A DNA stretch of 62,192 bases from JBOZRQ01 sp050789255 (lineage in GTDB: Bacteria > Bacillota > Sulfobacillia > Symbiobacteriales > Symbiobacteriaceae): contig JBOZRQ010000002.1 in the NCBI GenBank assembly GCA_050789255.1, positions 1 to 62,192 on the forward strand, given 5' to 3'. Within the stretch, counting starts at the first letter, position 1, and each line of letters starts with the position of its first letter. The notes beneath the pieces are model-generated. The model saw only the letters and a list, made by a program, of their open reading frames with translations. It made no database searches and was not told the DNA's origin. Of this stretch, positions 7,958 through 14,655 are shown piece by piece. Position numbers and translations under genes: made by a program.

Positions 7958-8854
7958 CTACGGGGTCGGGAGCGGCGAGGGCAGCGGCGACCACCGCAGG
8001 AACTGGTGCTTGCGCGTGAAGGCGGCCGCCTGGCGCTGGGCCTCCATGAAGGCATCGGTCTCGGTGGCGGCCATGACCGCCTGGACCAGGGTGTTGAACT
8101 GTTGGACGGCGCTGAGCACGGCGGGGTCCATGGCCTTGGCCTGCTTCAACTCCTTCTGGCACCACTTGATGGTGGGCTGCCAGGCCGCCTTGGCCGTAGC
8201 GAGAGGGCTCAGGGAGGGGGCGGGTAACGCCGATGCCGCTGCCGGGCGCCGCAGGGGCACCTTGCCCTTCGGTCGGGACATGGGCCGAATTGGAAAGCGC
8301 TCCTCGGAGTCGCCGCGGGGCGGGCGGGCGGGCCTGGACGTTGGGCCCGCTGCGGCCTTGGGCGCCGAAAGCGCGGTCGGCCCAGGCAGCCCCGTAGGCT
8401 TGGGGAGTCCGGTCGGCTTCGGGAGTCCGGTCGGCTTTGGCAGCCCTGTCGGTTTGTGAAGTCCAACCCGCTTTGCGGTCGGGAGACCGACCCGCTTGGC
8501 AGACGGCAGCCCAAGCGCTTTGCCTTCTGCGGCGCCCGCCGGGTTGGCCGCGGGAAGCCCGAGCGGCTTGGCCGCAGTGAATTTGCGCACACCCGGCTTA
8601 CCAGCCGGCCTGGGTCCGGCGCCCTGCCGCTCGCCGTCGGTTACGCCTGGCAGCACCGGCGGCCGGCCATAGCGTTTGGCGCCTGGCTTGGCGCCCGCCT
8701 TCCCGGCGGGCTTGTCGCCAAACTTGCCGCCAGTCTTGCCGAAAGCCTTTGCCCCCGGCTTTCCAAAAGCCTTCCCACCGGGTTTCGCCCCGGGTTTGCT
8801 GAATTTCCGCTTCGAGTCCTTTGCGCCACCAGGCGCACCATCAGAACGGCCCAA
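7958..8854 (-). CDS. Lys/Pro/Gly-rich low-complexity protein
   Basis: 298 residues, not recognised. Residues 1 to about 75 are built from KPGxKxxGK units. Residues 95-165 carry GLPxAKRVGL repeats and four perfect KPTGLP hexapeptides. The last 90 residues look folded (TIKWCQKELKQAKAMDPAVLSAVQQFN...EAQRQAAAF), with a Trp- and Ala-rich helical pattern. The N-terminal two thirds are strongly basic and disordered, suggesting nucleic-acid or cell-wall polymer binding (inference). The start is TTG with GGGGAAGGGG upstream. It is single, followed by its own terminator. Because low-complexity G+C-rich DNA keeps several frames open, some doubt remains, but only this strand gives the ordered tail and terminator. 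Confidence 0.55.
   Translation of the reverse strand: MGRSDGAPGGAKDSKRKFSKPGAKPGGKAFGKPGAKAFGKTGGKFGDKPAGKAGAKPGAKRYGRPPVLPGVTDGERQGAGPRPAGKPGVRKFTAAKPLGLPAANPAGAAEGKALGLPSAKRVGLPTAKRVGLHKPTGLPKPTGLPKPTGLPKPTGLPGPTALSAPKAAAGPTSRPARPPRGDSEERFPIRPMSRPKGKVPLRRPAAASALPAPSLSPLATAKAAWQPTIKWCQKELKQAKAMDPAVLSAVQQFNTLVQAVMAATETDAFMEAQRQAAAFTRKHQFLRWSPLPSPLPTP
8385..8456 (-). repeat. Tandem 18-bp repeats encoding KPTGLP
   Basis: Four consecutive 18-base units within the low-complexity gene encode the hexapeptide KPTGLP (the last reads GPTAL after it). Third-base differences between units show they are older than a recent slippage event but still easily expandable. Confidence 0.7.
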
Positions 8855-8974
8855 AAACCAACGCCCCTTCCCCGGCCACGGAACTCTCTCCGGACCGATA
8901 CTCCAACTCTTCGACGCAGCGTGGCGGCGGCCCTTTCATATTGGTTTGGCTTAGTCGGGGAAGCTTCATACGGG

Positions 8975-10150
8975 CTAGGGTTCCCAACTGTCAAAGACCT
9001 CTTCGACGTCCCATTGCCCGTAGTAGTCATACTTCAGGTCCAGGTCGCCGAGGATCCGGCCCCGTCTTGCGTAGAGCTCTCGCGGCCGAAACCAGTATAG
9101 CTCTCCGGACTTGTCCCAGAACGGGGCGAAACCGCCCTGACTCCCAGCCGCCTCGGTGGGGTGCGGGTCGTGGGTGTCGATCCAGTAGACCGCCTGACCG
9201 GGGGAGGGCTCGCCGACGCCATCGGGTCCCCTGGCCTCGCTGCGGGTGAAGGCCAGGTAGCGGCCGCCGGGGTGCCAGGCTGGGTCACGGTCCGAGAAGC
9301 CTGCCGGGGTCGGTGACGGGGCTGTGCGCCAGGGCGGGGCGCCCAACTTCAGCCGCTTCTGGTACCAGGCCATTCGTCCCGCCCCGTCCACGTAGGCCAG
9401 AACAGGGCGCCCCGGCTCCCAGACCGCCCACGCGGGGCGTGGGGTCTCCGCCACGGTGACCGGGCTCCCGCCTGTCGTAGCCACCACCGCCAGCACGTTG
9501 CAGTCCGCCGCGGTGGAGGCCGTGATCCCGCCCCGGACGAAGAGCAGCCAGCTTCCGTCAGGGGACCAGGAGAGGGGGCTGGCGCCGGCGCCACAGCTCT
9601 TTTGATCGGGGGTGAAGCGCTCCTCCAGGATGACGCGCGGCTCCCCTCCATCAACCGGCACGACGGCGACCCATGACGTCCCCTTCATGTGGGTCTCCGG
9701 GCTGCGCTCCCATCTCCTTACGGCCAGTTTTGTGCCGTCGGGCGACCATGTAGTGCCCGTCCACCCTCGCACCACCAGGCGGGGAGAGCCCGGACCCCTG
9801 TCGCTGACCGGTATCAGAAAGGTCCCCTCCGGCTGGGCCACCGCTAATAGATTCGCCGTGGGGCTCCACTGGGAGGTAGCTGGTATCTCCCACGGTCCAC
9901 CGCCGTCGACGCCCATCACCAGGGACTCTCGCCCCCGGTAGAATGTCAGGAACCGGCCATCGTAGGAGAAGCGGGGGTGCCGTATGTCCGGTCCCGGCGC
10001 GAGCGGTCGCTCCTTTCCCTTCTCCCACAACCACAGGTCGCCCTTGCGCACAAAGGCAAACCGAAGCGATGACGCCCCGGATCCGGTAGGGGTGGAGGCG
10101 CATCCAGCAAGGCAGAGCAAGAGAAGGATCCCGACCAGAAAACGACGCAA
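8975..10150 (-). CDS. TolB/PD40-type beta-propeller lipoprotein
   Basis: 391 residues. The signal peptide RRFLVGILLLLCLAGC ends in lipobox LAGC. This is followed by repeated propeller blades with the PD40 signature (IRHPRFSYDGRFLTF, TTWSPDGTKLAVRR, LSWSPDGSWLLFV, PAWHPGGRYLAFTR). Anchored outside the membrane, it probably binds protein or peptidoglycan partners; no active site is visible. TTG at 10150 is chosen because AGAGGTGAGA stands just before it. The open frame continues to 10282, but that would place about 44 residues before the signal peptide. The gene is divergent from the YkgJ-like gene at 10299. Confidence 0.75.
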   Translation of the reverse strand: MRRFLVGILLLLCLAGCASTPTGSGASSLRFAFVRKGDLWLWEKGKERPLAPGPDIRHPRFSYDGRFLTFYRGRESLVMGVDGGGPWEIPATSQWSPTANLLAVAQPEGTFLIPVSDRGPGSPRLVVRGWTGTTWSPDGTKLAVRRWERSPETHMKGTSWVAVVPVDGGEPRVILEERFTPDQKSCGAGASPLSWSPDGSWLLFVRGGITASTAADCNVLAVVATTGGSPVTVAETPRPAWAVWEPGRPVLAYVDGAGRMAWYQKRLKLGAPPWRTAPSPTPAGFSDRDPAWHPGGRYLAFTRSEARGPDGVGEPSPGQAVYWIDTHDPHPTEAAGSQGGFAPFWDKSGELYWFRPRELYARRGRILGDLDLKYDYYGQWDVEEVFDSWEP

Positions 10151-10298
10151 GCGTCTCACCTCTGGGGCTAGTCTGCCCCAGGTGGGTGCTCCGAGAGAGC
10201 CGGACCGTCGCAATCCGCTCCTTTCCGCTTGTCGGACGGCAGGGCTTGGACGTATCATTGGGCCTGTGCGATCGGCATGCATTAAGGGAGAGTTGTAG

Positions 10299-11135
10299 TT
10301 GGCTGCCTATACACTGAATTTGTTGATCCCGCTGGAGTCCGGTGAGCGCCTGACGCGGGCCTGGTGGGCCAAGCGGTACGAGTGGGGCGCCGTGCGTGCC
10401 GGCGGGCTCCCGTCGGAGGTGACCGACCCGCAGGCGGCCACCCTTGCGAAGGTGACCGATCCCGACACCGGCGACCGTTACGCCAGCGTCACCTTCCCGC
10501 TCCCGCAGCCCACCCAGCCGGGGCGGGCCAGGGAACTGGCACATATGCTCACATCGGTCTTTGCCGCCGACGGCTATACACTCAAGCTCGATGGCAAGCG
10601 GCTGCAAGCGCTGCCCGACGATATGCCCGAGTCCCCTGTCGGCTCGCTGGGCGGCCCCGACTATTCGGAGGCCCGGGTCTGCAGCGAGGCCTGTCTGTCC
10701 TGTGTCTACGCCACCGAGAACCGGTTCGGCTGCTGCACGCAGGGAGCGGCCTTCTCCCTGGCCGACATCGGGGCGATGCTGCTGGACGGCGGCGACGAGT
10801 TCGTCGCCCGGGTCCTGGCAATGCCGGGCGATCTGGACGGGGCGAAGCGCCAGCTGCATCTGTCTGGCGGAATCTGCGTCTTCCACAGCCCGGATCGGGG
10901 CTGCACCTTGCCGCTTACCCGCATGCCCTTGCAGTGCCGCACATACCTGTGCGCCCCCGAGCGGCTGCTCCCGCCCGAGGCGCTGGCGGACTACAACGGC
11001 TATGTAGATGCGCTGGAGGAGGCCGAAGACTTCGTCTCCGAGCACATGCGAGAGGAGGGCGGGGTCGACTTCGACAGCCCGCTCGATCAGATCAAAGAGG
11101 CGGCCCGCAAGGCCTTCGCCGCCTGGAAAGCATAA
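10299..11135 (+). CDS. YkgJ-like cysteine-cluster protein
   Basis: 278 residues. The first 100 are a beta-rich domain not recognised. The second half holds a Cys cluster, CSEACLSC...GCC, then GGICVFHSPDRGCTL and MPLQCRTYLC. This resembles the zinc/iron-chelating YkgJ (UPF0153) family, whose Cys residues bind a metal or Fe-S centre. The TTG start at 10299 has GGGAGAG upstream. It is monocistronic, ending in a hairpin at 11142-11175. Its role is unknown; metal binding is inferred from the Cys pattern. Confidence 0.65.
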   Translation: MAAYTLNLLIPLESGERLTRAWWAKRYEWGAVRAGGLPSEVTDPQAATLAKVTDPDTGDRYASVTFPLPQPTQPGRARELAHMLTSVFAADGYTLKLDGKRLQALPDDMPESPVGSLGGPDYSEARVCSEACLSCVYATENRFGCCTQGAAFSLADIGAMLLDGGDEFVARVLAMPGDLDGAKRQLHLSGGICVFHSPDRGCTLPLTRMPLQCRTYLCAPERLLPPEALADYNGYVDALEEAEDFVSEHMREEGGVDFDSPLDQIKEAARKAFAAWKA

Positions 11136-11141
11136 TGCGAA

Positions 11142-11175
11142 ACGGACCTGCTCTCGCGTGCGAGGGCAGGTCCGT
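11142..11175 (+). terminator. Terminator-like hairpin after YkgJ-like gene
   Basis: ACGGACCTGC/GCAGGTCCGT encloses a second small stem CTCG-cgtg-CGAG. The following bases (TGCTGTT) are only weakly T-rich, so termination may be partial. Confidence 0.55.
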
Positions 11176-11180
11176 TGCTG

Positions 11181-11222
11181 TTGACATCCGATCAAATCGA
11201 TGATACGTTACTATTCAGTAAC
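11181..11222 (+). promoter_or_regulatory. Promoter with ArsR-type operator
   Basis: TTGACA (11181-11186) is followed after 17 bases by TACGTT (11204-11209). Overlapping the -10 region is the inverted repeat GTTACT-attc-AGTAAC (11207-11222). The operon encodes an ArsR repressor, whose family binds such 12-2/6-4-6 palindromes, so this is probably the autoregulatory operator. Confidence 0.6.
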
Positions 11223-11249
11223 ACATTACAGATGAGAGAGGTGCGACCC

Positions 11250-11687
11250 ATGCCAACCATCACCCGTTCCATCGAAATCAAAGCCACCCCTGCCACCGTC
11301 TGGAGCCTGCTCTCCACCCAGGAAGGACTGCGCCAGTGGTGGGCGCCCAACTTTGAGATCGACTTCCGACTTGGCGGGGCGCACCGCCATATCAGCCCCG
11401 GCACCGATCAGCTAATCACCGGCACCGTGCTCGAAATGGTACCGGAGCGGCTGCTGATCCTCTCCTGGTTCGAGGACGGCGAGGGGACCGACTGGCGCCA
11501 CCCCATTCGGCTCACCTTCACCCTGGAACCCACGGCCTCCGGCACTCGGGTTACCACCGTATTCGACGGCTACCCCGGCATTGGCATCGCCAACTGGGAG
11601 CGCACGTACGCGGCATACGAAATCGGCGTTGACCGCCACGATCTGTTGGGCCACCTGTGCCGGACGGTGCAAGCCCATGCCACCTGA
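11250..11687 (+). CDS. AHSA1/SRPBCC-domain protein
   Basis: 145 residues of the START-like SRPBCC fold: RSIEIKATPATVWSLLSTQEGLRQWW, the conserved Trp pair, then LRLTFTLEP-type strands and the C-terminal long helix. Members bind hydrophobic ligands; the AHSA1 branch is often encoded next to an ArsR regulator, as here. ATG at 11250 has GAGAGAGGTG in front. The ArsR gene starts inside its last codons (11-base overlap), so the two are translated together. The ligand is unknown. Confidence 0.85.
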   Translation: MPTITRSIEIKATPATVWSLLSTQEGLRQWWAPNFEIDFRLGGAHRHISPGTDQLITGTVLEMVPERLLILSWFEDGEGTDWRHPIRLTFTLEPTASGTRVTTVFDGYPGIGIANWERTYAAYEIGVDRHDLLGHLCRTVQAHAT

Positions 11688-12051
11688 GAACTCGACGGAC
11701 CGCCTCTTCCGGATCCTGGGCGACCCGACCCGCCGCCGCATCTTGGATTTGCTGGCCGAGCGGGAGCCACTGACCGTCGGTGAGCTGAGCGCCCAGTTCC
11801 CCGACGTGGGGCGCCCAAACATCAGCAAACACCTCATGGCCCTGCGCGAGGTGGAACTGGTCTACGCCACCAAGCAGGGCCGGGAGCAGCATTACCGCAT
11901 CAACCAGGCGGCGATCGATCAGCTCCTCCGCCCCTGGGTCCGCAAGTACGAGAAGTACTGGGAACAGCGGCTGGACCGGCTGCGTGAAGCGGCTGAGGCC
12001 CTCGAACGGAAGAAGCAGGAGGGAGGGGCGAACCACAATGCCGATCGTTGA
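11677..12051 (+). CDS. ArsR-family transcriptional repressor
   Basis: 124 residues. Winged helix at residues 8-85: FRILGDPTRRRILDLLAE, then GRPNISKHLMALREVELV (recognition helix) and a KQGREQHYRI wing. There is no CxC metal site, so it is probably not an arsenic or zinc sensor but one of the AHSA1-linked ArsR proteins. The C-terminal helix contains EKYWEQRLDRLREAAEAL, a likely dimer coiled coil. It overlaps both neighbours (AHSA1 gene by 11, tautomerase gene by 14 bases). Its operator is probably 11207-11222. Confidence 0.85.
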   Translation: MPPENSTDRLFRILGDPTRRRILDLLAEREPLTVGELSAQFPDVGRPNISKHLMALREVELVYATKQGREQHYRINQAAIDQLLRPWVRKYEKYWEQRLDRLREAAEALERKKQEGGANHNADR

Positions 12052-12235
12052 GATCACCATCGGCGCATTGAAGGATCAGCAGAAGCAACAGATCGCCCGG
12101 GGCATCTCGTCGGTCCTTGCCGATGCCGGCGTCCCCGAGCAGGCGATCACCATCCTGTTCCGACACGTCTCGGGGAAGGATGTCGCCCTCGGCGGCGGCA
12201 TCTTCCCCTACTGGCCCAAGCAGCAGGAGGCATAA
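12038..12235 (+). CDS. 4-oxalocrotonate tautomerase-family protein
   Basis: 65 residues, the typical length of the small tautomerases. The second residue is the catalytic N-terminal Pro (MPIVEITI), followed by LKDQQKQQIARGISSVLADA, and a C-terminal FPYWPKQQ. It catalyses keto-enol tautomerisation; the natural substrate is unclear. A very long purine-rich ribosome site GGAGGGAGGGG lies about ten bases before the ATG, inside the ArsR gene. It forms the last gene of the AHSA1-ArsR operon, hinting that the operon answers a small carbonyl compound (inference). Confidence 0.8.
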   Translation: MPIVEITIGALKDQQKQQIARGISSVLADAGVPEQAITILFRHVSGKDVALGGGIFPYWPKQQEA

Positions 12236-12276
12236 TCGCCGCACGTTTGCAGGGAACCTTTTCGCGACATTGAAAT

Positions 12277-12310
12277 CTCTTATACATGGCCGTAGCCGGA
12301 CATATAAGAG
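12277..12310 (+). promoter_or_regulatory. Hairpin touching the ribosome site of gene 12321
   Basis: CTCTTATA (12277-12284) pairs with TATAAGAG (12303-12310), with an inner GGC-cgta-GCC. The 3' arm supplies the AGAG that begins the Shine-Dalgarno sequence AGAGGTGAG, so folding could limit translation. Confidence 0.45.
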
Positions 12311-12320
12311 GTGAGCGTTG

Positions 12321-13652
12321 ATGGCTGAGCAGGAGACGGGACCGGGGTTGGAGGAGTGCTGGTCTGCGCTGCGCAACGACCTGGTCTTTCTGCCCCCGCT
12401 GGGGAAGATGACGGTCCAGAAGCAGGCGTGCCGGCATGAGGCGGTCGAGTTTGTGCGGGTGGCGCCCGTCGACCAGCAGGTGATGCTCCCGCAGGCGCCC
12501 CATGTGCCGGAAACCCCGGTTGAAGCCTATTCGGCCTGGTCGGACGACGAGCGCGATCAACAGCGCATGTGGGCCCTGGTCGGCACCATGGTCGAGGGGA
12601 ACCGAATGACCCGCACCTGCCCCGACTGCGACGGCGCCAAGGAGGTCACGTGCGGTACCTGCCATGGGCGGCGCCGCGTCGACTGCACATGGTGCCACGG
12701 CAGCGGGAGCCGGCCATGCGGCAGCTGCGGCGGGGCTGGCCACCGCACCGTGACCCGGACCGTCACCCAGTCCGACGGGAGCACCCGGACCGAGCACGAC
12801 CACCAGACCTGCATGAGCTGCGGCGGCAGCGGTCGCAACCGCTGTCACTCCTGCATGGGCACAGGCGAGGTGACCTGCGGCACCTGCGACGGCCGCGGGG
12901 TTGTTACCTGCGAAACCTGCAGCCCAGCTGGCACGGTCGATGTTTTCATCCGGCGGAGTTTCTTGGAATCCACGGTAAGTACACACATCCTCCCGGTCGA
13001 ACTGCCCGGGTATCCAGAGCCCGTCAAGCTTTCTCCGGGGCATGTCCACATAGAGCCCCGCACCGCCAACACGCCCGGCGACGCTGAAGTGGACAGGGCG
13101 CAGTTGACCGAGCGGGGAATCGCTGAACCCAACTCGCGCATCTTCTTCGTGCGCCCGGCTGTGACCACCATCGAGATCGTCAATGACGGCACCTTCGGGG
13201 AGCTCGCCGCGACCTTCATTGATGGGAAGCCGGAGCCGATTTTGACGATGCACCGCAGCACGGTCGACCCCAAGTGGACGCCGGACCGTGAACGGTACAA
13301 GGCCCTTGCCGCTACGGTGCTCTGGGGACTGACCGCTGTGGTGCCGGCGGTCATGCTGTTCTCCGGGTGGGGGCCCGTTGCATTGCTGGGCGCCGTGGCT
13401 CTAGGGTTAGCGGCCTACCTGGTCTACCGCAACCCGATCCGGGCAGCGCGGCTGGCTTTCCTGGACGTGACCTGCCCGACCCACAAGCGAACCACGACGG
13501 TTCGCTGCCAGGGGTGTGGGAAGGACCTGTGCCACGAATGCCTGATGCCATCGGTGCGGTGCCCGCACTGCGGCCAGGCGGCCAGCGGCGCCGTGACCCA
13601 CTTGATGGAGGACGGAAAGTGGGTGAAGGTCGAGATTACGACCCACGACTGA
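12321..13652 (+). CDS. Membrane-anchored DnaJ-type zinc-finger protein
   Basis: 443 residues. Residues 90-210 contain CxxC zinc knuckles of the DnaJ cysteine-rich type (CPDCDGAKEVTCGTCHGRRR, CTWCHGSG, CGSCGGAG, CMSCGGSG, CHSCMGTG, CGTCDGRG, CETC), but there is no J domain. A beta-rich middle part follows. Two membrane helices lie around 325-365 (LWGLTAVVPAVMLFSGW, VALLGAVALGLAAYLVY). A C-terminal RING/ribbon-like Cys set (CPTHKRTTTVRCQGCGKDLC...CPHCG) ends the protein. ATG at 12321 is preferred to the adjoining TTG. It may act as a membrane-linked protein-folding or redox scaffold; function is not known. Confidence 0.7.
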   Translation: MAEQETGPGLEECWSALRNDLVFLPPLGKMTVQKQACRHEAVEFVRVAPVDQQVMLPQAPHVPETPVEAYSAWSDDERDQQRMWALVGTMVEGNRMTRTCPDCDGAKEVTCGTCHGRRRVDCTWCHGSGSRPCGSCGGAGHRTVTRTVTQSDGSTRTEHDHQTCMSCGGSGRNRCHSCMGTGEVTCGTCDGRGVVTCETCSPAGTVDVFIRRSFLESTVSTHILPVELPGYPEPVKLSPGHVHIEPRTANTPGDAEVDRAQLTERGIAEPNSRIFFVRPAVTTIEIVNDGTFGELAATFIDGKPEPILTMHRSTVDPKWTPDRERYKALAATVLWGLTAVVPAVMLFSGWGPVALLGAVALGLAAYLVYRNPIRAARLAFLDVTCPTHKRTTTVRCQGCGKDLCHECLMPSVRCPHCGQAASGAVTHLMEDGKWVKVEITTHD

Positions 13653-13663
13653 GCCGCAATACG

Positions 13664-13696
13664 AAAAGCTCCAGGAGCAGAGCTCCCGGAGCTTTT
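13664..13696. terminator. Bidirectional terminator
   Basis: AAAAGCTCC (13664-13672) pairs with GGAGCTTTT (13688-13696) around an inner GGAGC-aga-GCTCC stem. A/T runs on both sides suit the convergent genes at 13652 and 13710. Confidence 0.85.
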
Positions 13697-13709
13697 TGCA
13701 TCTAGTGAG

Positions 13710-14396
13710 TTAGTGTCGCCGCCACTGGAGCGTCAGTTCACACCGATCCTTGGATCCCTCCAGGCTGACCTGTCCACCGCAGCTGCGACAGCTGGTCACC
13801 GCGAGCGCCAGGCCGATGAGCCACTTGGCCGGCCCACGGGAGGCCTGCAGGTTCGGGACCGGGTCAGATACCACCGTGCGGAGAACCGGCAGCCAGTGCT
13901 CCGGCCCCCGGACGATGATCTGCCCCTGGGGGGTCAGGTCGGCCCGGGGCTCCTCGCCCGGCACGGCGCAGGCCTTCATAAAGGAGAGAATCCCATCCAG
14001 CGCGGGGATCAGGAGGTGCCGGTCGGCGTAGACCCACACGGGTCCCGACGGCAGGTGTGCCAACGGGTTGTGCTGCTCCTCCAAAATGCTGCGCAGGTCA
14101 ACCCGGTCGATCCGGGGACGGTAGTGGTCGCCCACGATCCGCACCCAAAGTCCGAGTTGCTCAATGGTATGGTCGATGGAGATCGCCTCGGCCGAGGCCA
14201 TTCCGATATATCGCTGAGCCTTTTGATTTGCCTCAGCACCGATTCCGTCCCGCACCATTTCCAGGGCGAGCGACAGGCCGTGCAGCGACGCCCGGAGGTC
14301 GTGCACCAGCGCTTGAGCCAGCCGCATGGTCTCCGGGCCGGGAGCCGAGGGGTTGACCATTTCGTACTGAGATGCTTCGTGTTCCAAGGTCTCCAT
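13710..14396 (-). CDS. Degenerate histidine-kinase-like protein
   Basis: 228 residues, cytoplasmic. A DHp-type helix has the H-box-like ALVHDLRASLHGLSLALEM. A second helix precedes VDLRSILEE and VWVYADRHLLIPALDGILSF, which mark the start of a HATPase domain. The N-box Asn and the DxGxG motif are missing. Only the G-box vestige WLIGLALAVTSCRSCGGQVSLEG remains. It probably cannot bind ATP in the ordinary way and may serve as a phospho-acceptor or anti-kinase dimer partner (inference). ATG at 14396 follows a GGGAGGGAG ribosome site. No response regulator is adjacent. Confidence 0.65.
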   Translation of the reverse strand: METLEHEASQYEMVNPSAPGPETMRLAQALVHDLRASLHGLSLALEMVRDGIGAEANQKAQRYIGMASAEAISIDHTIEQLGLWVRIVGDHYRPRIDRVDLRSILEEQHNPLAHLPSGPVWVYADRHLLIPALDGILSFMKACAVPGEEPRADLTPQGQIIVRGPEHWLPVLRTVVSDPVPNLQASRGPAKWLIGLALAVTSCRSCGGQVSLEGSKDRCELTLQWRRH

Positions 14397-14655
14397 GCGT
14401 CTCCCTCCCGGTAATGCTTGTTGCTTGCATTTAGTCTACTTCCAGCGAGCGGAGCGACTCAATACGGCACTGGCCTCATAAACGCGGCGCAATGTACCAC
14501 TCATGGTCTATGGTACGATGTGGTCCTGATTAGATCAGTAATAACGAAAGTCCATGGAATGAAACCCCTGGGTAGATTAGCACTAGACGTCAATCATCTA
14601 TTCGGAATATATTTTAGGTCAATAGTTGGTCGGTCTTCTGGCTCGGAGGTGTGCC
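14397..14655. promoter_or_regulatory. Divergent intergenic region with inverted repeat
   Basis: This region separates the degenerate kinase from the large SLH gene. It is A+T-richer than its surroundings, and contains GTACCA (14494-14499)/TGGTAC (14511-14516) as an 11-spaced inverted repeat, followed by TACGAT, a possible -10. No known riboswitch consensus was found. Confidence 0.35.

Noticed and set aside
14400..14655. Cyclic-di-GMP or other known riboswitch before the large SLH gene
   Set aside because: Small inverted repeats and GAAACCCC-like pieces were seen, but the required conserved cores could not be found.
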